From Pseudoalteromonas tunicata (GTDB lineage Bacteria > Pseudomonadota > Gammaproteobacteria > Enterobacterales > Alteromonadaceae): 64,000 bases of DNA. Numbering within the stretch: the stretch's first letter is position 1; each line of letters begins with the position of its first letter. The notes below the pieces were generated by a model, which searched no databases, was not told where the DNA came from, and worked only from the letters and a program-made list of their open reading frames with translations. Below, piece by piece: positions 51,362-58,984 of the stretch. Position numbers and translations under genes: made by a program. The stretch is from positions 2,582,001-2,646,000 of the forward strand of contig NZ_CP011032.1 of assembly GCF_002310815.1 (NCBI RefSeq), read 5' to 3'.

Positions 51362-52200
51362 AATAAGCACTCTTGGCGCAAATATTTTGCTTGAATAGTA
51401 CGAATTCGCTCAACCTCTTGCAATAACTCATCACACGGCGGTAAATTAAAGTCACGTTCTAATAAAGTCGGAAAGACGCCGTGAAATTGATATGCCTTCT
51501 CTAATAACTGCCAAACTGGTTCAATTACATCATCACCATGTGTATCAATAATTAAATCTGCAGCCTCGTTGTAATGCCCTGCTATGTGGCCATATACAAT
51601 GCGGTTTGACGGTAGTGCTTTTAAAAATTGCTCCGCGTCATAACCATGATTAATTGAGTTCACATAAATATTATTTACATCAAGTAATAAATGACAATCT
51701 GCTTGCTCGAGTACTCGATTAGTAAATTCAATTTCAGATAAAACCTGTCCGGGGGCGGCATAATATGACACGTTTTCTATTGCTATTTTTTGTTCAAGAA
51801 TATCTTGTACTTGGCAAATACGCCCTGCAACATAATCGGCTGATTGTTTGGTAAACGGGATAGGCATTAAATCGTACATATGGCCATTACCCGAGCAGTA
51901 ACTCAAATGTTCGCTGTACAACTTAATTGAATGGGTTTTAAAAAAATCTTTTAGCTGGTAAATAAATTCAATATCAAGTGGATCAGGAGAACCTAATGAA
52001 AGTGATAAACCATGGCATACAAAATTATATTCGTCAGTAAGTTTTTTAAATTGCTTTGCAAATTTACCACCAAGCACTAACCAGTTTTCTGGCGCTACTT
52101 CTAAAAAGTCAGGACGATTAACATTCAGGCTTAACATATCATCAAGCATCTCTCGTCTTAAGCCTAAACCGGCATGGCCAAAATGACAATTTTTTAACAC
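51358..52200 (-). CDS. DUF692/MNIO iron-dependent peptide-modifying enzyme (HvfB/BufB-like)
   Basis: 280 residues, TIM-barrel DUF692 (multinuclear non-heme iron oxidase). Visible family segments are GHAGLGLRREML (residues 8-19), EVAPENW, HGLSLSLGSPDPLD, YSEHLSYC, IENVSYY, LLLDVNNIYVNSINHG, GHYNEAAD, DTHGDDV and LLERDFNLP, which carry the His/Asp/Glu metal ligands. The RREM after GLGL instead of the usual RPxH of other MNIOs is shared with the HvfB branch as I know it. It is expected to convert cysteines of the precursor into oxazolone/thioamide copper ligands. The start is GTG at 52200 with AAGGAG 7 bases upstream. Confidence 0.9.
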   Translation of the reverse strand: MLKNCHFGHAGLGLRREMLDDMLSLNVNRPDFLEVAPENWLVLGGKFAKQFKKLTDEYNFVCHGLSLSLGSPDPLDIEFIYQLKDFFKTHSIKLYSEHLSYCSGNGHMYDLMPIPFTKQSADYVAGRICQVQDILEQKIAIENVSYYAAPGQVLSEIEFTNRVLEQADCHLLLDVNNIYVNSINHGYDAEQFLKALPSNRIVYGHIAGHYNEAADLIIDTHGDDVIEPVWQLLEKAYQFHGVFPTLLERDFNLPPCDELLQEVERIRTIQAKYLRQECLL

Positions 52201-52231
52201 AGGCGCTCCTTTTTAAAGCCATAAAAACAAA

Positions 52232-52250
52232 TGGTCAGCAATGCTGACCA
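52232..52250 (-). terminator. Hairpin between hvfA-like and hvfB-like genes
   Basis: TGGTCAGCA and TGCTGACCA form a perfect inverted repeat around a single base (7-bp stem with a 5-base loop in practice), followed on the minus strand by ATTTGTTTTTATGG. It may be a leaky terminator or an RNA processing/stability hairpin that sets more precursor than enzyme. Confidence 0.6.
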
Positions 52251-52270
52251 ATTTTAATTTACTTAAGAGC

Positions 52271-52774
52271 TTAGTTCATGCCACCGCATTTACCTTCACC
52301 GCATTTGCCTTCTTTATGAGCTTTTTTGGCATCTGCAGCTTTACCTTCGCCACACTTGCCCTCTTTAGCTGCTTTTTTATCACCGCCGCATTTACCTTCG
52401 CCGCACTTACCTTCTTTATGGGCTTTTTTAGCATCAGCAGCTTTACCTTCACCACATTTGCCTTCTTTAGCTACTTTTTTATCGCCACCGCATTTACCTT
52501 CGCCACACTTGCCTTCTTTATGAGCTTTTTTAGCTTCAGCAGATTTATTCTCACCACATTTACCTTCGCCGCATTTACCTTCTTTTTCAGCTTTTTTATT
52601 CTCACCGCACTTACCTTCACCACATTTACCTTCAGCAGCATCAAGTTGGTAACCGCTTACCATTGCGTTCATTTCAAATGGGTTAGCATTAACATTAAGT
52701 GAGCTTAATGCTGACGCACCAATTACAACCGCTCCAATAGTTAAAGCTACTGAGTTCTTTTTTAAATTTTTCAT
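52271..52774 (-). CDS. Copper-binding RiPP precursor with 12 EGKCG motifs (HvfA/bufferin-like)
   Basis: 167 residues. A Sec signal peptide (KKNSVALTIGAVVIGASALS, cleavage near NVNA) precedes a repetitive Lys/Glu/Gly/Cys protein. EGKCG occurs 12 times, mostly as EGKCGEGKCG pairs, separated by Lys/Ala linkers; these 12 are its only cysteines. A 38-residue unit is nearly duplicated. Two EGKAAD stretches look like motifs that lost the Cys. In Haemophilus HvfA the EGKCG cysteines become oxazolone/thioamide copper ligands made by HvfBC, whose homologues follow directly. The ATG at 52774 has GAGAG upstream. It is likely periplasmic. Confidence 0.9.
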   Translation of the reverse strand: MKNLKKNSVALTIGAVVIGASALSSLNVNANPFEMNAMVSGYQLDAAEGKCGEGKCGENKKAEKEGKCGEGKCGENKSAEAKKAHKEGKCGEGKCGGDKKVAKEGKCGEGKAADAKKAHKEGKCGEGKCGGDKKAAKEGKCGEGKAADAKKAHKEGKCGEGKCGGMN

Positions 52775-53007
52775 AGGGTTCTCTCTTGTTGTTAATACAT
52801 GCATTATGAATCTGACTAATGAATAAGACCTGAATCTAAATATTTATATTTCAAATAAAATTAATTATTTAACTCAATTAGCATTAACACTATGTTATTA
52901 AATATTAATTTTTTCAAATTAATTCTAATCGCCTTGCTCAGAATTAAATATTGACCAATAAAAAACGACTACCTCTATCTGTTACTGGCATAGTCGCAAG
53001 GCTTGGG

Positions 53008-53013
53008 TATAAT
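53008..53013 (+). promoter_or_regulatory. Possible -10 box of dusC
   Basis: A perfect TATAAT stands 30 bases before the dusC ATG. I find no good -35 box at the usual distance, and dusC lacks a clear ribosome-binding site, so the call is tentative. Confidence 0.4.
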
Positions 53014-53043
53014 GCGCCAAATTTATTTGCCTTATCTAATTAA

Positions 53044-54000
53044 ATGAAACTAATACTTGCTCCGATGGAAGGAGTTGTCGATTTTCAAATGCGCCAGTTA
53101 TTAACTGATCTAGGCGGATTTGACTTATGTGTCACAGAATTTATTCGCGTCGTCGACCAGCTCTTACCTCCTAGAGTATTCTATCGCTACTGCGCTGAGC
53201 TCAATCAAGCCGGATTGACGCGCTCTGGCACACCGGTACGAATTCAATTATTAGGTCAAGACCCAGATTGGTTAAGTGAAAATGCTGTGCGCGCTGTTGA
53301 ACTTGGCTCTCATGGTGTCGATTTAAATTTTGGCTGCCCAGCCAAAGCGGTCATGAAAAATAAAGGTGGCGCAGTACTTCTTAAAGAGCCTGAAGTAATT
53401 TATCAAATTGTAAAGGCTGTAAGAGATGCGGTGCCAGCTCATCATGAAGTCACAGCCAAAGTACGCTTAGGCTTTGACGATGATAGTTTAAGCCAAGAGA
53501 TATTTGATGCTGTTGTCAGTGCAAAGGCATCAAGTATTGCAATTCATGCACGAACTAAAAAAGATGGCTATCGCCCACCCGCTTATTGGGAAAAAATAAA
53601 GCCTCTCAAAAACAGTTCAAATCTAAAAACCATCGCTAACGGCGAAGTTTGGTCGGTAGAAGATTACACTTTGTGCAAAATCAGAAGTGGCTGTGATGAT
53701 GTAATGCTCGGCCGTGGTGCATTAGCTCAGCCAGATTTAGCTAAACAAATCAAAATGCATAATCAAGATGAGACTTATCAACCTTTGCAGTGGAATAAAT
53801 TACTCCAACATATATTAGCGTCGGGTATGCACAGTTGTGGCGACCAGAATACACAGTACTTTGCTTCTCGCACTAAACAATGGTTAGCGTATTTGAAACT
53901 TAAGTATCAAGGGGCTCACCTTCTATTTGAAGAGATAAAACCCTTACACGACAATCAACACGTATTGGATATTGTGAAGAAACACGCTAACTCACTTTGA
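53044..54000 (+). CDS. dusC: tRNA-dihydrouridine(16) synthase DusC
   Basis: 318 residues. It is an FMN-dependent TIM-barrel Dus enzyme with MKLILAPMEGVVDFQMR at the start and catalytic Cys98 in DLNFGCPAKAV. CVTEFIRVVDQLLPPRVFYR and the C-terminal RTKQWLAYL helix assign it to the DusC subgroup, which reduces U16 in tRNA. It is probably monocistronic. Confidence 0.94.
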   Translation: MKLILAPMEGVVDFQMRQLLTDLGGFDLCVTEFIRVVDQLLPPRVFYRYCAELNQAGLTRSGTPVRIQLLGQDPDWLSENAVRAVELGSHGVDLNFGCPAKAVMKNKGGAVLLKEPEVIYQIVKAVRDAVPAHHEVTAKVRLGFDDDSLSQEIFDAVVSAKASSIAIHARTKKDGYRPPAYWEKIKPLKNSSNLKTIANGEVWSVEDYTLCKIRSGCDDVMLGRGALAQPDLAKQIKMHNQDETYQPLQWNKLLQHILASGMHSCGDQNTQYFASRTKQWLAYLKLKYQGAHLLFEEIKPLHDNQHVLDIVKKHANSL

Positions 54001-54073
54001 GTTGATTCAAATCATACCAGCTCAGCCATAGGCCAACCTATAATCTTGTCATTAAATACAGGAGATGTTGCCA

Positions 54074-54418
54074 ATGGCTGCCAGATTAAATGCATTCAAA
54101 GATAGATTGAACCATGAGCTAATTGAGTTACAGAATTTATTGCTTAAGCAACTCACTGATTCTGATACAGCAATAGAGCAACAGCTTGCAGTTCACTTAA
54201 AATCAAGCTCAAACGAAAATTGGGTCGAACTGCTTGAACATAAAGTCTCGCCCCATTTTAATGAACTTATCGCCAAACTTAACCGAATCGAAGCTGCATT
54301 ATGCCAATTTGATATCGGTCAGTTTGGTTACTGCGCAGATTGTGAAGAAATAATTGAATTAGCTCGGTTAGAAAACGATCCAACCGAGCAACGCTGCGCA
54401 TCTTGCGCTAAAAAGTAA
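54074..54418 (+). CDS. DksA/TraR-family C4 zinc-finger protein
   Basis: 114 residues. A helical, coiled-coil N-terminal part is followed by a C4 zinc finger (Cys87, Cys90, Cys108, Cys111: CADCEEII...RCASC). It resembles TraR/DksA-like proteins that bind the RNA polymerase secondary channel, but it is shorter than DksA (151) and lacks the typical DxxDxA tip, so a regulatory function is only possible. The ATG at 54074 has AGGAG; an in-frame ATG at 54065 is too close to it. It overlaps the 3' end of the convergent lipoprotein gene by 11 bases. Confidence 0.78.
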   Translation: MAARLNAFKDRLNHELIELQNLLLKQLTDSDTAIEQQLAVHLKSSSNENWVELLEHKVSPHFNELIAKLNRIEAALCQFDIGQFGYCADCEEIIELARLENDPTEQRCASCAKK

Positions 54419-55541
54419 CTGAGCTATTTAAGGCAAATGGACTTAGTAACACTCCAGGGTAAAGTACTGTGTATTCAATTATTTTATCTGCACTGATACT
54501 GTCTAAACCAAGTTGTGTTTGCAGCACATTACGGGCATGTTGTTGTGTCCAAACTTGATAATGAATGCCTATGTCTACTTGCGCCAACACAGCTGCAACA
54601 AAATGCAATTGTGGCGTGACTTTGGATTGTTCGCTTTGACTAAGCGTCGATACTATATCAACGTAAGAGTGACGCCAATCTAGCCCTTTCGAACGCGAAG
54701 TAATTGGAAATAACTCTAAAAACCAATTATTTAATAATCTATCATCGTGGAAAATTTTAGCTGGCAATGTGCCTTTTGGTAACACTGTGATCCCTAAAGC
54801 AGATAATGTTTGAGTCGTTGCATTAAACCACTGCGCGGGTGATTTAACTGTATTTCCATAATAATTTAATTTGGCTTGATACCAGCTTGCGCCATTAGGC
54901 TGCTGAGATAATGCAAGCGAGTTTCGAGCGCGGTAATTTGATAAATAATCAGCAAAACCTTCAAGTGATTGGATAAGAGCAACATTAACGGCTGTTGGAT
55001 TAATGAAAGCCCGCTTAAACTGACTAATTGACTGTTTTATCTCATATTGCAAACGATGCAAGTGGATTTTATCCAAAATTAACTTTTCATCATAACGTTG
55101 CATTAGTGTTTTTTGAGCGAGCAATATCCATTGTGTAAGTTCAACCTGTTCAGTTTCTGCGACTGAAAGTTCAGCATTACGTTCTCTCAATGTTAGCCAG
55201 TTCGAAATAACTGCTGCATACGGTGGCCACATAAAAAATCGCTCCGCAAAGCGCTCTTCAATAATCAAGTAATCAAGCTGGTCGGCAGAGTAATTATTGA
55301 CCCCTTGTTTTTTTAGTTGCTGATATAGTTCATGACGTTTAGTTAAATATGCTTGAGAAAACGGATAGCTTATTACATCTTGCTGTTGACCATATTTTTC
55401 CAACAAAGCATTATTTTGTTGAAGTTGTTCAATCAAGTTATCTTCATTCGGATTCGGATTCGGATTCGGAGTTTTATTATCACTACAGCCTGTGACAATA
55501 AGCAGTAATAAAATCAATAATACAGGAGTAAATTTTTGCAA
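54408..55541 (-). CDS. Lipoprotein of unknown function
   Basis: 377 residues. The signal peptide ends at the lipobox VTGC (Cys19). It is followed by the low-complexity KTPNPNPNPNED, encoded by a 4-copy 6-bp repeat, and then by a mostly helical domain rich in Gln, Leu and aromatic residues. I recognise no family. The start is a TTG at 55541 that puts the signal peptide at the N-terminus; AGG lies 10 bases upstream. It may be specific to this lineage. No operon partner. Confidence 0.7.
   Translation of the reverse strand: MQKFTPVLLILLLLIVTGCSDNKTPNPNPNPNEDNLIEQLQQNNALLEKYGQQQDVISYPFSQAYLTKRHELYQQLKKQGVNNYSADQLDYLIIEERFAERFFMWPPYAAVISNWLTLRERNAELSVAETEQVELTQWILLAQKTLMQRYDEKLILDKIHLHRLQYEIKQSISQFKRAFINPTAVNVALIQSLEGFADYLSNYRARNSLALSQQPNGASWYQAKLNYYGNTVKSPAQWFNATTQTLSALGITVLPKGTLPAKIFHDDRLLNNWFLELFPITSRSKGLDWRHSYVDIVSTLSQSEQSKVTPQLHFVAAVLAQVDIGIHYQVWTQQHARNVLQTQLGLDSISADKIIEYTVLYPGVLLSPFALNSSVTF
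55446..55469 (-). repeat. Four-copy 6-bp microsatellite in a lipoprotein gene
   Basis: Forward ATTCGG repeats four times, coding Pro-Asn pairs directly after the lipobox. Slippage would keep the frame and change only linker length. Confidence 0.9.
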
Positions 55542-55590
55542 GATAATCTAACCTTATAGATGAGTAGTATTATTTGGGTGTGAATTAATT

Positions 55591-56085
55591 ATGATTTTTT
55601 CTTTTCAAAATGCATCTTTTAAAGATCCAGAAACTGGATTATACAATCAGGCCTACTTTATGGAAGTATTTGTCCGTGAATGGCATCGTTTAATTCGAGA
55701 TCAAGATTCGTTAACAATTATGTTTTTAAACCCCCATGTAAACCTAAAAGATGAACAGCAAAAAACTCAATTCATTGAACTTGCCAATATCGTTCGTAAT
55801 CAAACGTTACGAAGTACCGATATAGTATGTCGCTTTAATGAATCGTTTTTTGCACTTGGTCTTTTTGGTTTAGACAACAATGGTACCGACATTATTATTA
55901 ACCGAATAAAGTCTGCGCTTCACAATAAATTTACTGGTCTGAATATGAATTATGGGGCAATCAATCTTGCTCCAGACAATTCTTTTAATGTTGAAAATAT
56001 TTTTGAGCAAACGGCCCTGACTTTAAAAGCTGCTGAGGATGAGGGTATTAACTGTTATAAAATTAAAACCATTACTCACCATTAG
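55591..56085 (+). CDS. Stand-alone degenerate GGDEF-domain protein
   Basis: 164 residues covering just one GGDEF-fold domain. The start of the fold is kept (KDPETGLYNQAYFMEVF, 11-27). The catalytic GGDEF is replaced by NESFF (residues 83-87, within CRFNESFFALG), so cyclase activity is not expected. The RxxD inhibitory site is kept as RSTD (74-77), five residues before the motif as in active enzymes. This pattern fits a c-di-GMP-binding receptor. It has no sensor domain and no membrane segment. It starts on the plus strand, divergent from the lipoprotein gene. Confidence 0.75.
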   Translation: MIFSFQNASFKDPETGLYNQAYFMEVFVREWHRLIRDQDSLTIMFLNPHVNLKDEQQKTQFIELANIVRNQTLRSTDIVCRFNESFFALGLFGLDNNGTDIIINRIKSALHNKFTGLNMNYGAINLAPDNSFNVENIFEQTALTLKAAEDEGINCYKIKTITHH

Positions 56086-56100
56086 TATTTTTTTAGCTAT

Positions 56101-56128
56101 AAAAAAAGCCCCTTTCGGGGCTTTTTTA
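56101..56128. terminator. Bidirectional terminator
   Basis: AAAAAAAGCCCC pairs with GGGGCTTTTTT around TTTC. It lies between the degenerate GGDEF gene (+) and the last gene of the TonB2 cluster (-) and can serve both. Confidence 0.88.
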
Positions 56129-56137
56129 ATTCAACAT

Positions 56138-57409
56138 TTAAATTTTAACGCCTTTGCGAGCGGCTTTATCTTTGATAAAACCAGCCCAACCTTTGGCATA
56201 TTTAGCTGTTGCAGGATCTTCCATCGCTTTTAAGATAGCAGTATGTGCTTGCTTATATTTTTCCTGATAGAAATACGCTTCCGCTAAATCAGTATAAATA
56301 TTGCCAAGTTTAGTTGAACCAAGCTCAAGTGCTTTATTAAGTGCTACTACAGCCTGAGGGAATTTCTCAGTTTGAAGCAACAAAGCACCGGCTTTACGAT
56401 ACAACTCTGCATCATTATCAATCGCCGCAGCTTCTTGATAATACTTAACCGCTTTTGGGAACTCTTTAGACTGATGATAATAGCTACCTAAAGCCTGAAG
56501 ATTAGTTTTATTAGGTTTTACTTTTTCTTCTTTTAATGCCTTTTCAAGCGTTACAGCTGCTTTGTAAGGAATATCATTTAAAGAATATAAGTTAGATAAA
56601 ACACGATAATCAGTTTCAGTTTCTAAATAACCATTTTTATAGGCGATGTCCATTACAGAAAGACCTTTTGGAAAGTCCTCAACCTGCATATAGAAACGAC
56701 CTAAGTTAGTCCAAGATTTTGGTTGATCTGGCCATGTTTTTAACACTTCTTCAGATACTTTCACCGCACTTTTAAAATCTTTTAAATCGACGTAAGAAGC
56801 GATTTTAAGATCAAAAGCACCTTTATTTGGTGTTTTATCTTTCAGAAGATCAATGGCGCGATCAGCAGGGGCTATAACTTGCTTAAATTCTTTTAACTCA
56901 TATGAAGACTGAGCTAAACGAAGATAAACATTAGCATCCTCTTCCCCGGTATAGTCCATCCAAGCAAGATAGATTTCTTTTGCTTCTTTATACTTTTTAT
57001 TATTTAAGTACAAATCACCAAGTAAACGCATCGCCTGAGCATGGTCTTTAAAGTTTAGTGCGTTAGCATCTACAGCTTTTTTGATGTGTTTGACAGCTAA
57101 GTCATGTTTATCAATTTGGACATTCATTTGTCCAAGATAATAATCAACCATCGCACCATCAAAACTATCTGAAGTTGTAATCTCATTTAAAATTGCAAGT
57201 GCACCAGGTACATCTTGTGGTTCTGCTTGAAATAACTCAAATGCTTTAGATACTTTCTTACCAACTCGCTCACCCATGATTTGCGTCTTAGCTTTTTTAC
57301 GCTTTTCAATTTCTGCGTAATCAGGCTTAGCCATCACTGCGGTTGCAGTGAAACCAGCACCAAGAGTCATAAGAAGTGCAAGAGCTGTTACTTTAGATAA
57401 GTTTTTCAT
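56138..57409 (-). CDS. Exported TPR protein of the TonB2 cluster
   Basis: 423 residues with a signal peptide (SKVTALALLMTLGAGFTATAVMA, start at residue 4) and many TPR-like helix pairs from about 40 to 410. It is the last gene of the DUF3450-ttpC-exbB-exbD-tonB-TPR run, a layout also present for TonB2 systems of Vibrio (TPR gene after tonB2). A scaffold role in the periplasm is likely but the exact function is unknown. It starts 11 bases after tonB. Confidence 0.85.
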   Translation of the reverse strand: MKNLSKVTALALLMTLGAGFTATAVMAKPDYAEIEKRKKAKTQIMGERVGKKVSKAFELFQAEPQDVPGALAILNEITTSDSFDGAMVDYYLGQMNVQIDKHDLAVKHIKKAVDANALNFKDHAQAMRLLGDLYLNNKKYKEAKEIYLAWMDYTGEEDANVYLRLAQSSYELKEFKQVIAPADRAIDLLKDKTPNKGAFDLKIASYVDLKDFKSAVKVSEEVLKTWPDQPKSWTNLGRFYMQVEDFPKGLSVMDIAYKNGYLETETDYRVLSNLYSLNDIPYKAAVTLEKALKEEKVKPNKTNLQALGSYYHQSKEFPKAVKYYQEAAAIDNDAELYRKAGALLLQTEKFPQAVVALNKALELGSTKLGNIYTDLAEAYFYQEKYKQAHTAILKAMEDPATAKYAKGWAGFIKDKAARKGVKI

Positions 57410-57420
57410 TCCATTCCTCC

Positions 57421-58044
57421 TTAGTTGTTTTGTTCTTGGTTCAGTTTAAAATCAAGTTGAACTTGAAGACCAGTTTGTTTAATTGGCTTACCATCAACAA
57501 TCTTTGACTTGTATTTCCATTTCGAAAGTGCACGTTTTGCTTCACGATCGAAAAGGCGTTTTGGTTCTGCATCGATAACTTCGATATCAACAACCCCACC
57601 AAGCTCATCAATTGAGAATGAAAGCTGTACCCAACCCTCTTTACCATCTCGAGCAGCTTGTGGCGGATACTTTGGTTCAATTCGAACGATAGGTGTTGCA
57701 TCACCGTCGCGACCAAAAGCACCTGGGCCACTTAACCCACCGCTCATACCCCCAGTATTAATGGTAGGCATATTAAATGTTAAACCACCCACATTTGGGT
57801 TGCTATTTTCCGGCTGAGGCGGCTGCGGTTTAGGCGGCTGCTTCGGCGGTGGAGGCGGCGGAGGCGGAACACGCTTACGCTCCTGCACCTTGGATTCAGG
57901 TGGATTCGTCATAATTTCGACTATGATTTGCTCTTGGTCATTTTGGGCACGATCCGCTCCACCGGAGATAAGATATGCCATAAAAAAGAACAAGCCGAAA
58001 GTAACTGCCCCACCTGCTAAAAGTGAAAACAGAAAACGAATCAT
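57421..58044 (-). CDS. tonB: TonB2-type energy transducer
   Basis: 207 residues. One N-terminal membrane segment (FLFSLLAGGAVTFGLFFFMAYL) is followed by a Pro/Lys-rich linker (about 60-85) and a C-terminal TonB domain (IVRIEPKYPPQAARDGKEGWVQLSFSI, 118 onwards). It links the ExbB/ExbD proton motor to TonB-dependent outer-membrane receptors. Its ATG shares one base with the exbD stop (TGATG); a GTG one codon upstream is an alternative. It is shorter than TonB1, typical of the TonB2 class. Confidence 0.92.
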   Translation of the reverse strand: MIRFLFSLLAGGAVTFGLFFFMAYLISGGADRAQNDQEQIIVEIMTNPPESKVQERKRVPPPPPPPPKQPPKPQPPQPENSNPNVGGLTFNMPTINTGGMSGGLSGPGAFGRDGDATPIVRIEPKYPPQAARDGKEGWVQLSFSIDELGGVVDIEVIDAEPKRLFDREAKRALSKWKYKSKIVDGKPIKQTGLQVQLDFKLNQEQNN

Positions 58045-58445
58045 CACTGATCTCCAGCTATTGATATTCTTAAGTCACCAGTTGCTTTGATTGCGTCCAT
58101 TACTTTAACAACAACACCATGTTTCGCTTCTTTATCCGCTTGGATAATTACAACGTCTGTAGGTTGTTCTGCAAGTAAACTTTCAATCTTAGCAGCAACA
58201 CGTTCAACGTCGACTTGCTGCTTATCAATCCAAACTTCCCCATTGCTACGAACAGCAATAAAGATGTTTGCATTTTTCTGCTTGCTAGCCTGAGCTGCTT
58301 TTGGTTTGTTGACTTCAATACCCGCTTCTTTAACGAATGAAGTCGTAACGATGAAGAAAATCAGCATGATAAATACGATGTCAAGCATCGGTGTCATATC
58401 TACTGCTGCGTCTTCGTCTTCACGGAAACGTTGTTTACGTGCCAT
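58044..58445 (-). CDS. exbD: ExbD-type biopolymer transport protein
   Basis: 133 residues. One N-terminal membrane segment contains the essential aspartate (VDMTPMLDIVFIMLIFFIVTTSF), followed by a periplasmic domain. It forms the ExbB-ExbD proton channel that drives TonB2. It overlaps tonB and follows exbB by 14 bases. Confidence 0.94.
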   Translation of the reverse strand: MARKQRFREDEDAAVDMTPMLDIVFIMLIFFIVTTSFVKEAGIEVNKPKAAQASKQKNANIFIAVRSNGEVWIDKQQVDVERVAAKIESLLAEQPTDVVIIQADKEAKHGVVVKVMDAIKATGDLRISIAGDQ

Positions 58446-58459
58446 ATTAAACTCTCTCT

Positions 58460-58984
58460 CTAGTGATGAGGCAGACTATCTACTAGTTTTGCTTTAGCCA
58501 CTTTTGCCTTAGCTTCAAGACGTGTACTAAAGAAAACACCAGACAGTGCCGCAACCATTCCAGCCATTGTTGGGATAGTAGCCATTGAAATACCAGCTGC
58601 CATTAAACGTGCGTTACCTGTACCTTGGTTTGCCATTGTTTCGAAAACAGCGATCATACCCGTTACAGTTCCTAGCAAGCCAATTAATGGACAGATAGCA
58701 ACTAATGTTTTTATCAACAACATACGCTGATTTAATTTTTCAGCCGCGTCAGAAATCCATGCATCACGGATTCTGTGTGCATACCAGGATGTTGTATCCT
58801 GGCGGGCGTCCCAACTTGCAACAATACTGTTTCTCATACGAGGAAACTCTGCAGTTAAGAACCAATAACGCTCAATCATTAATACCCACATAAGAAAGAG
58901 TGCTATTGCGACCACATAAAGAACTTGGCCGCCTGTTGCCACAAAATCCCTGACAGATTCCCAAAGCTCTATCAGGAATAGCAT
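58460..58984 (-). CDS. exbB: ExbB-type MotA/TolQ proton channel protein (ExbB2)
   Basis: 174 residues, a short MotA/TolQ/ExbB protein with three membrane segments (GQVLYVVAIALFLMWVLMI; LVAICPLIGLLGTVTGMI; ATIPTMAGMVAALSGV). Polar residues line the last two, as in proton motors. Its ATG overlaps the ttpC stop by one base. It belongs to the TonB2 branch. Confidence 0.93.
   Translation of the reverse strand: MLFLIELWESVRDFVATGGQVLYVVAIALFLMWVLMIERYWFLTAEFPRMRNSIVASWDARQDTTSWYAHRIRDAWISDAAEKLNQRMLLIKTLVAICPLIGLLGTVTGMIAVFETMANQGTGNARLMAAGISMATIPTMAGMVAALSGVFFSTRLEAKAKVAKAKLVDSLPHH

Noticed and set aside
52241..52702. Long plus-strand open frame opposite the hvfA-like gene
   Set aside because: It is the complement of the Lys/Glu/Gly/Cys repeats and gives an improbable Phe/Thr/Ala-rich product. 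No ribosome-binding site.
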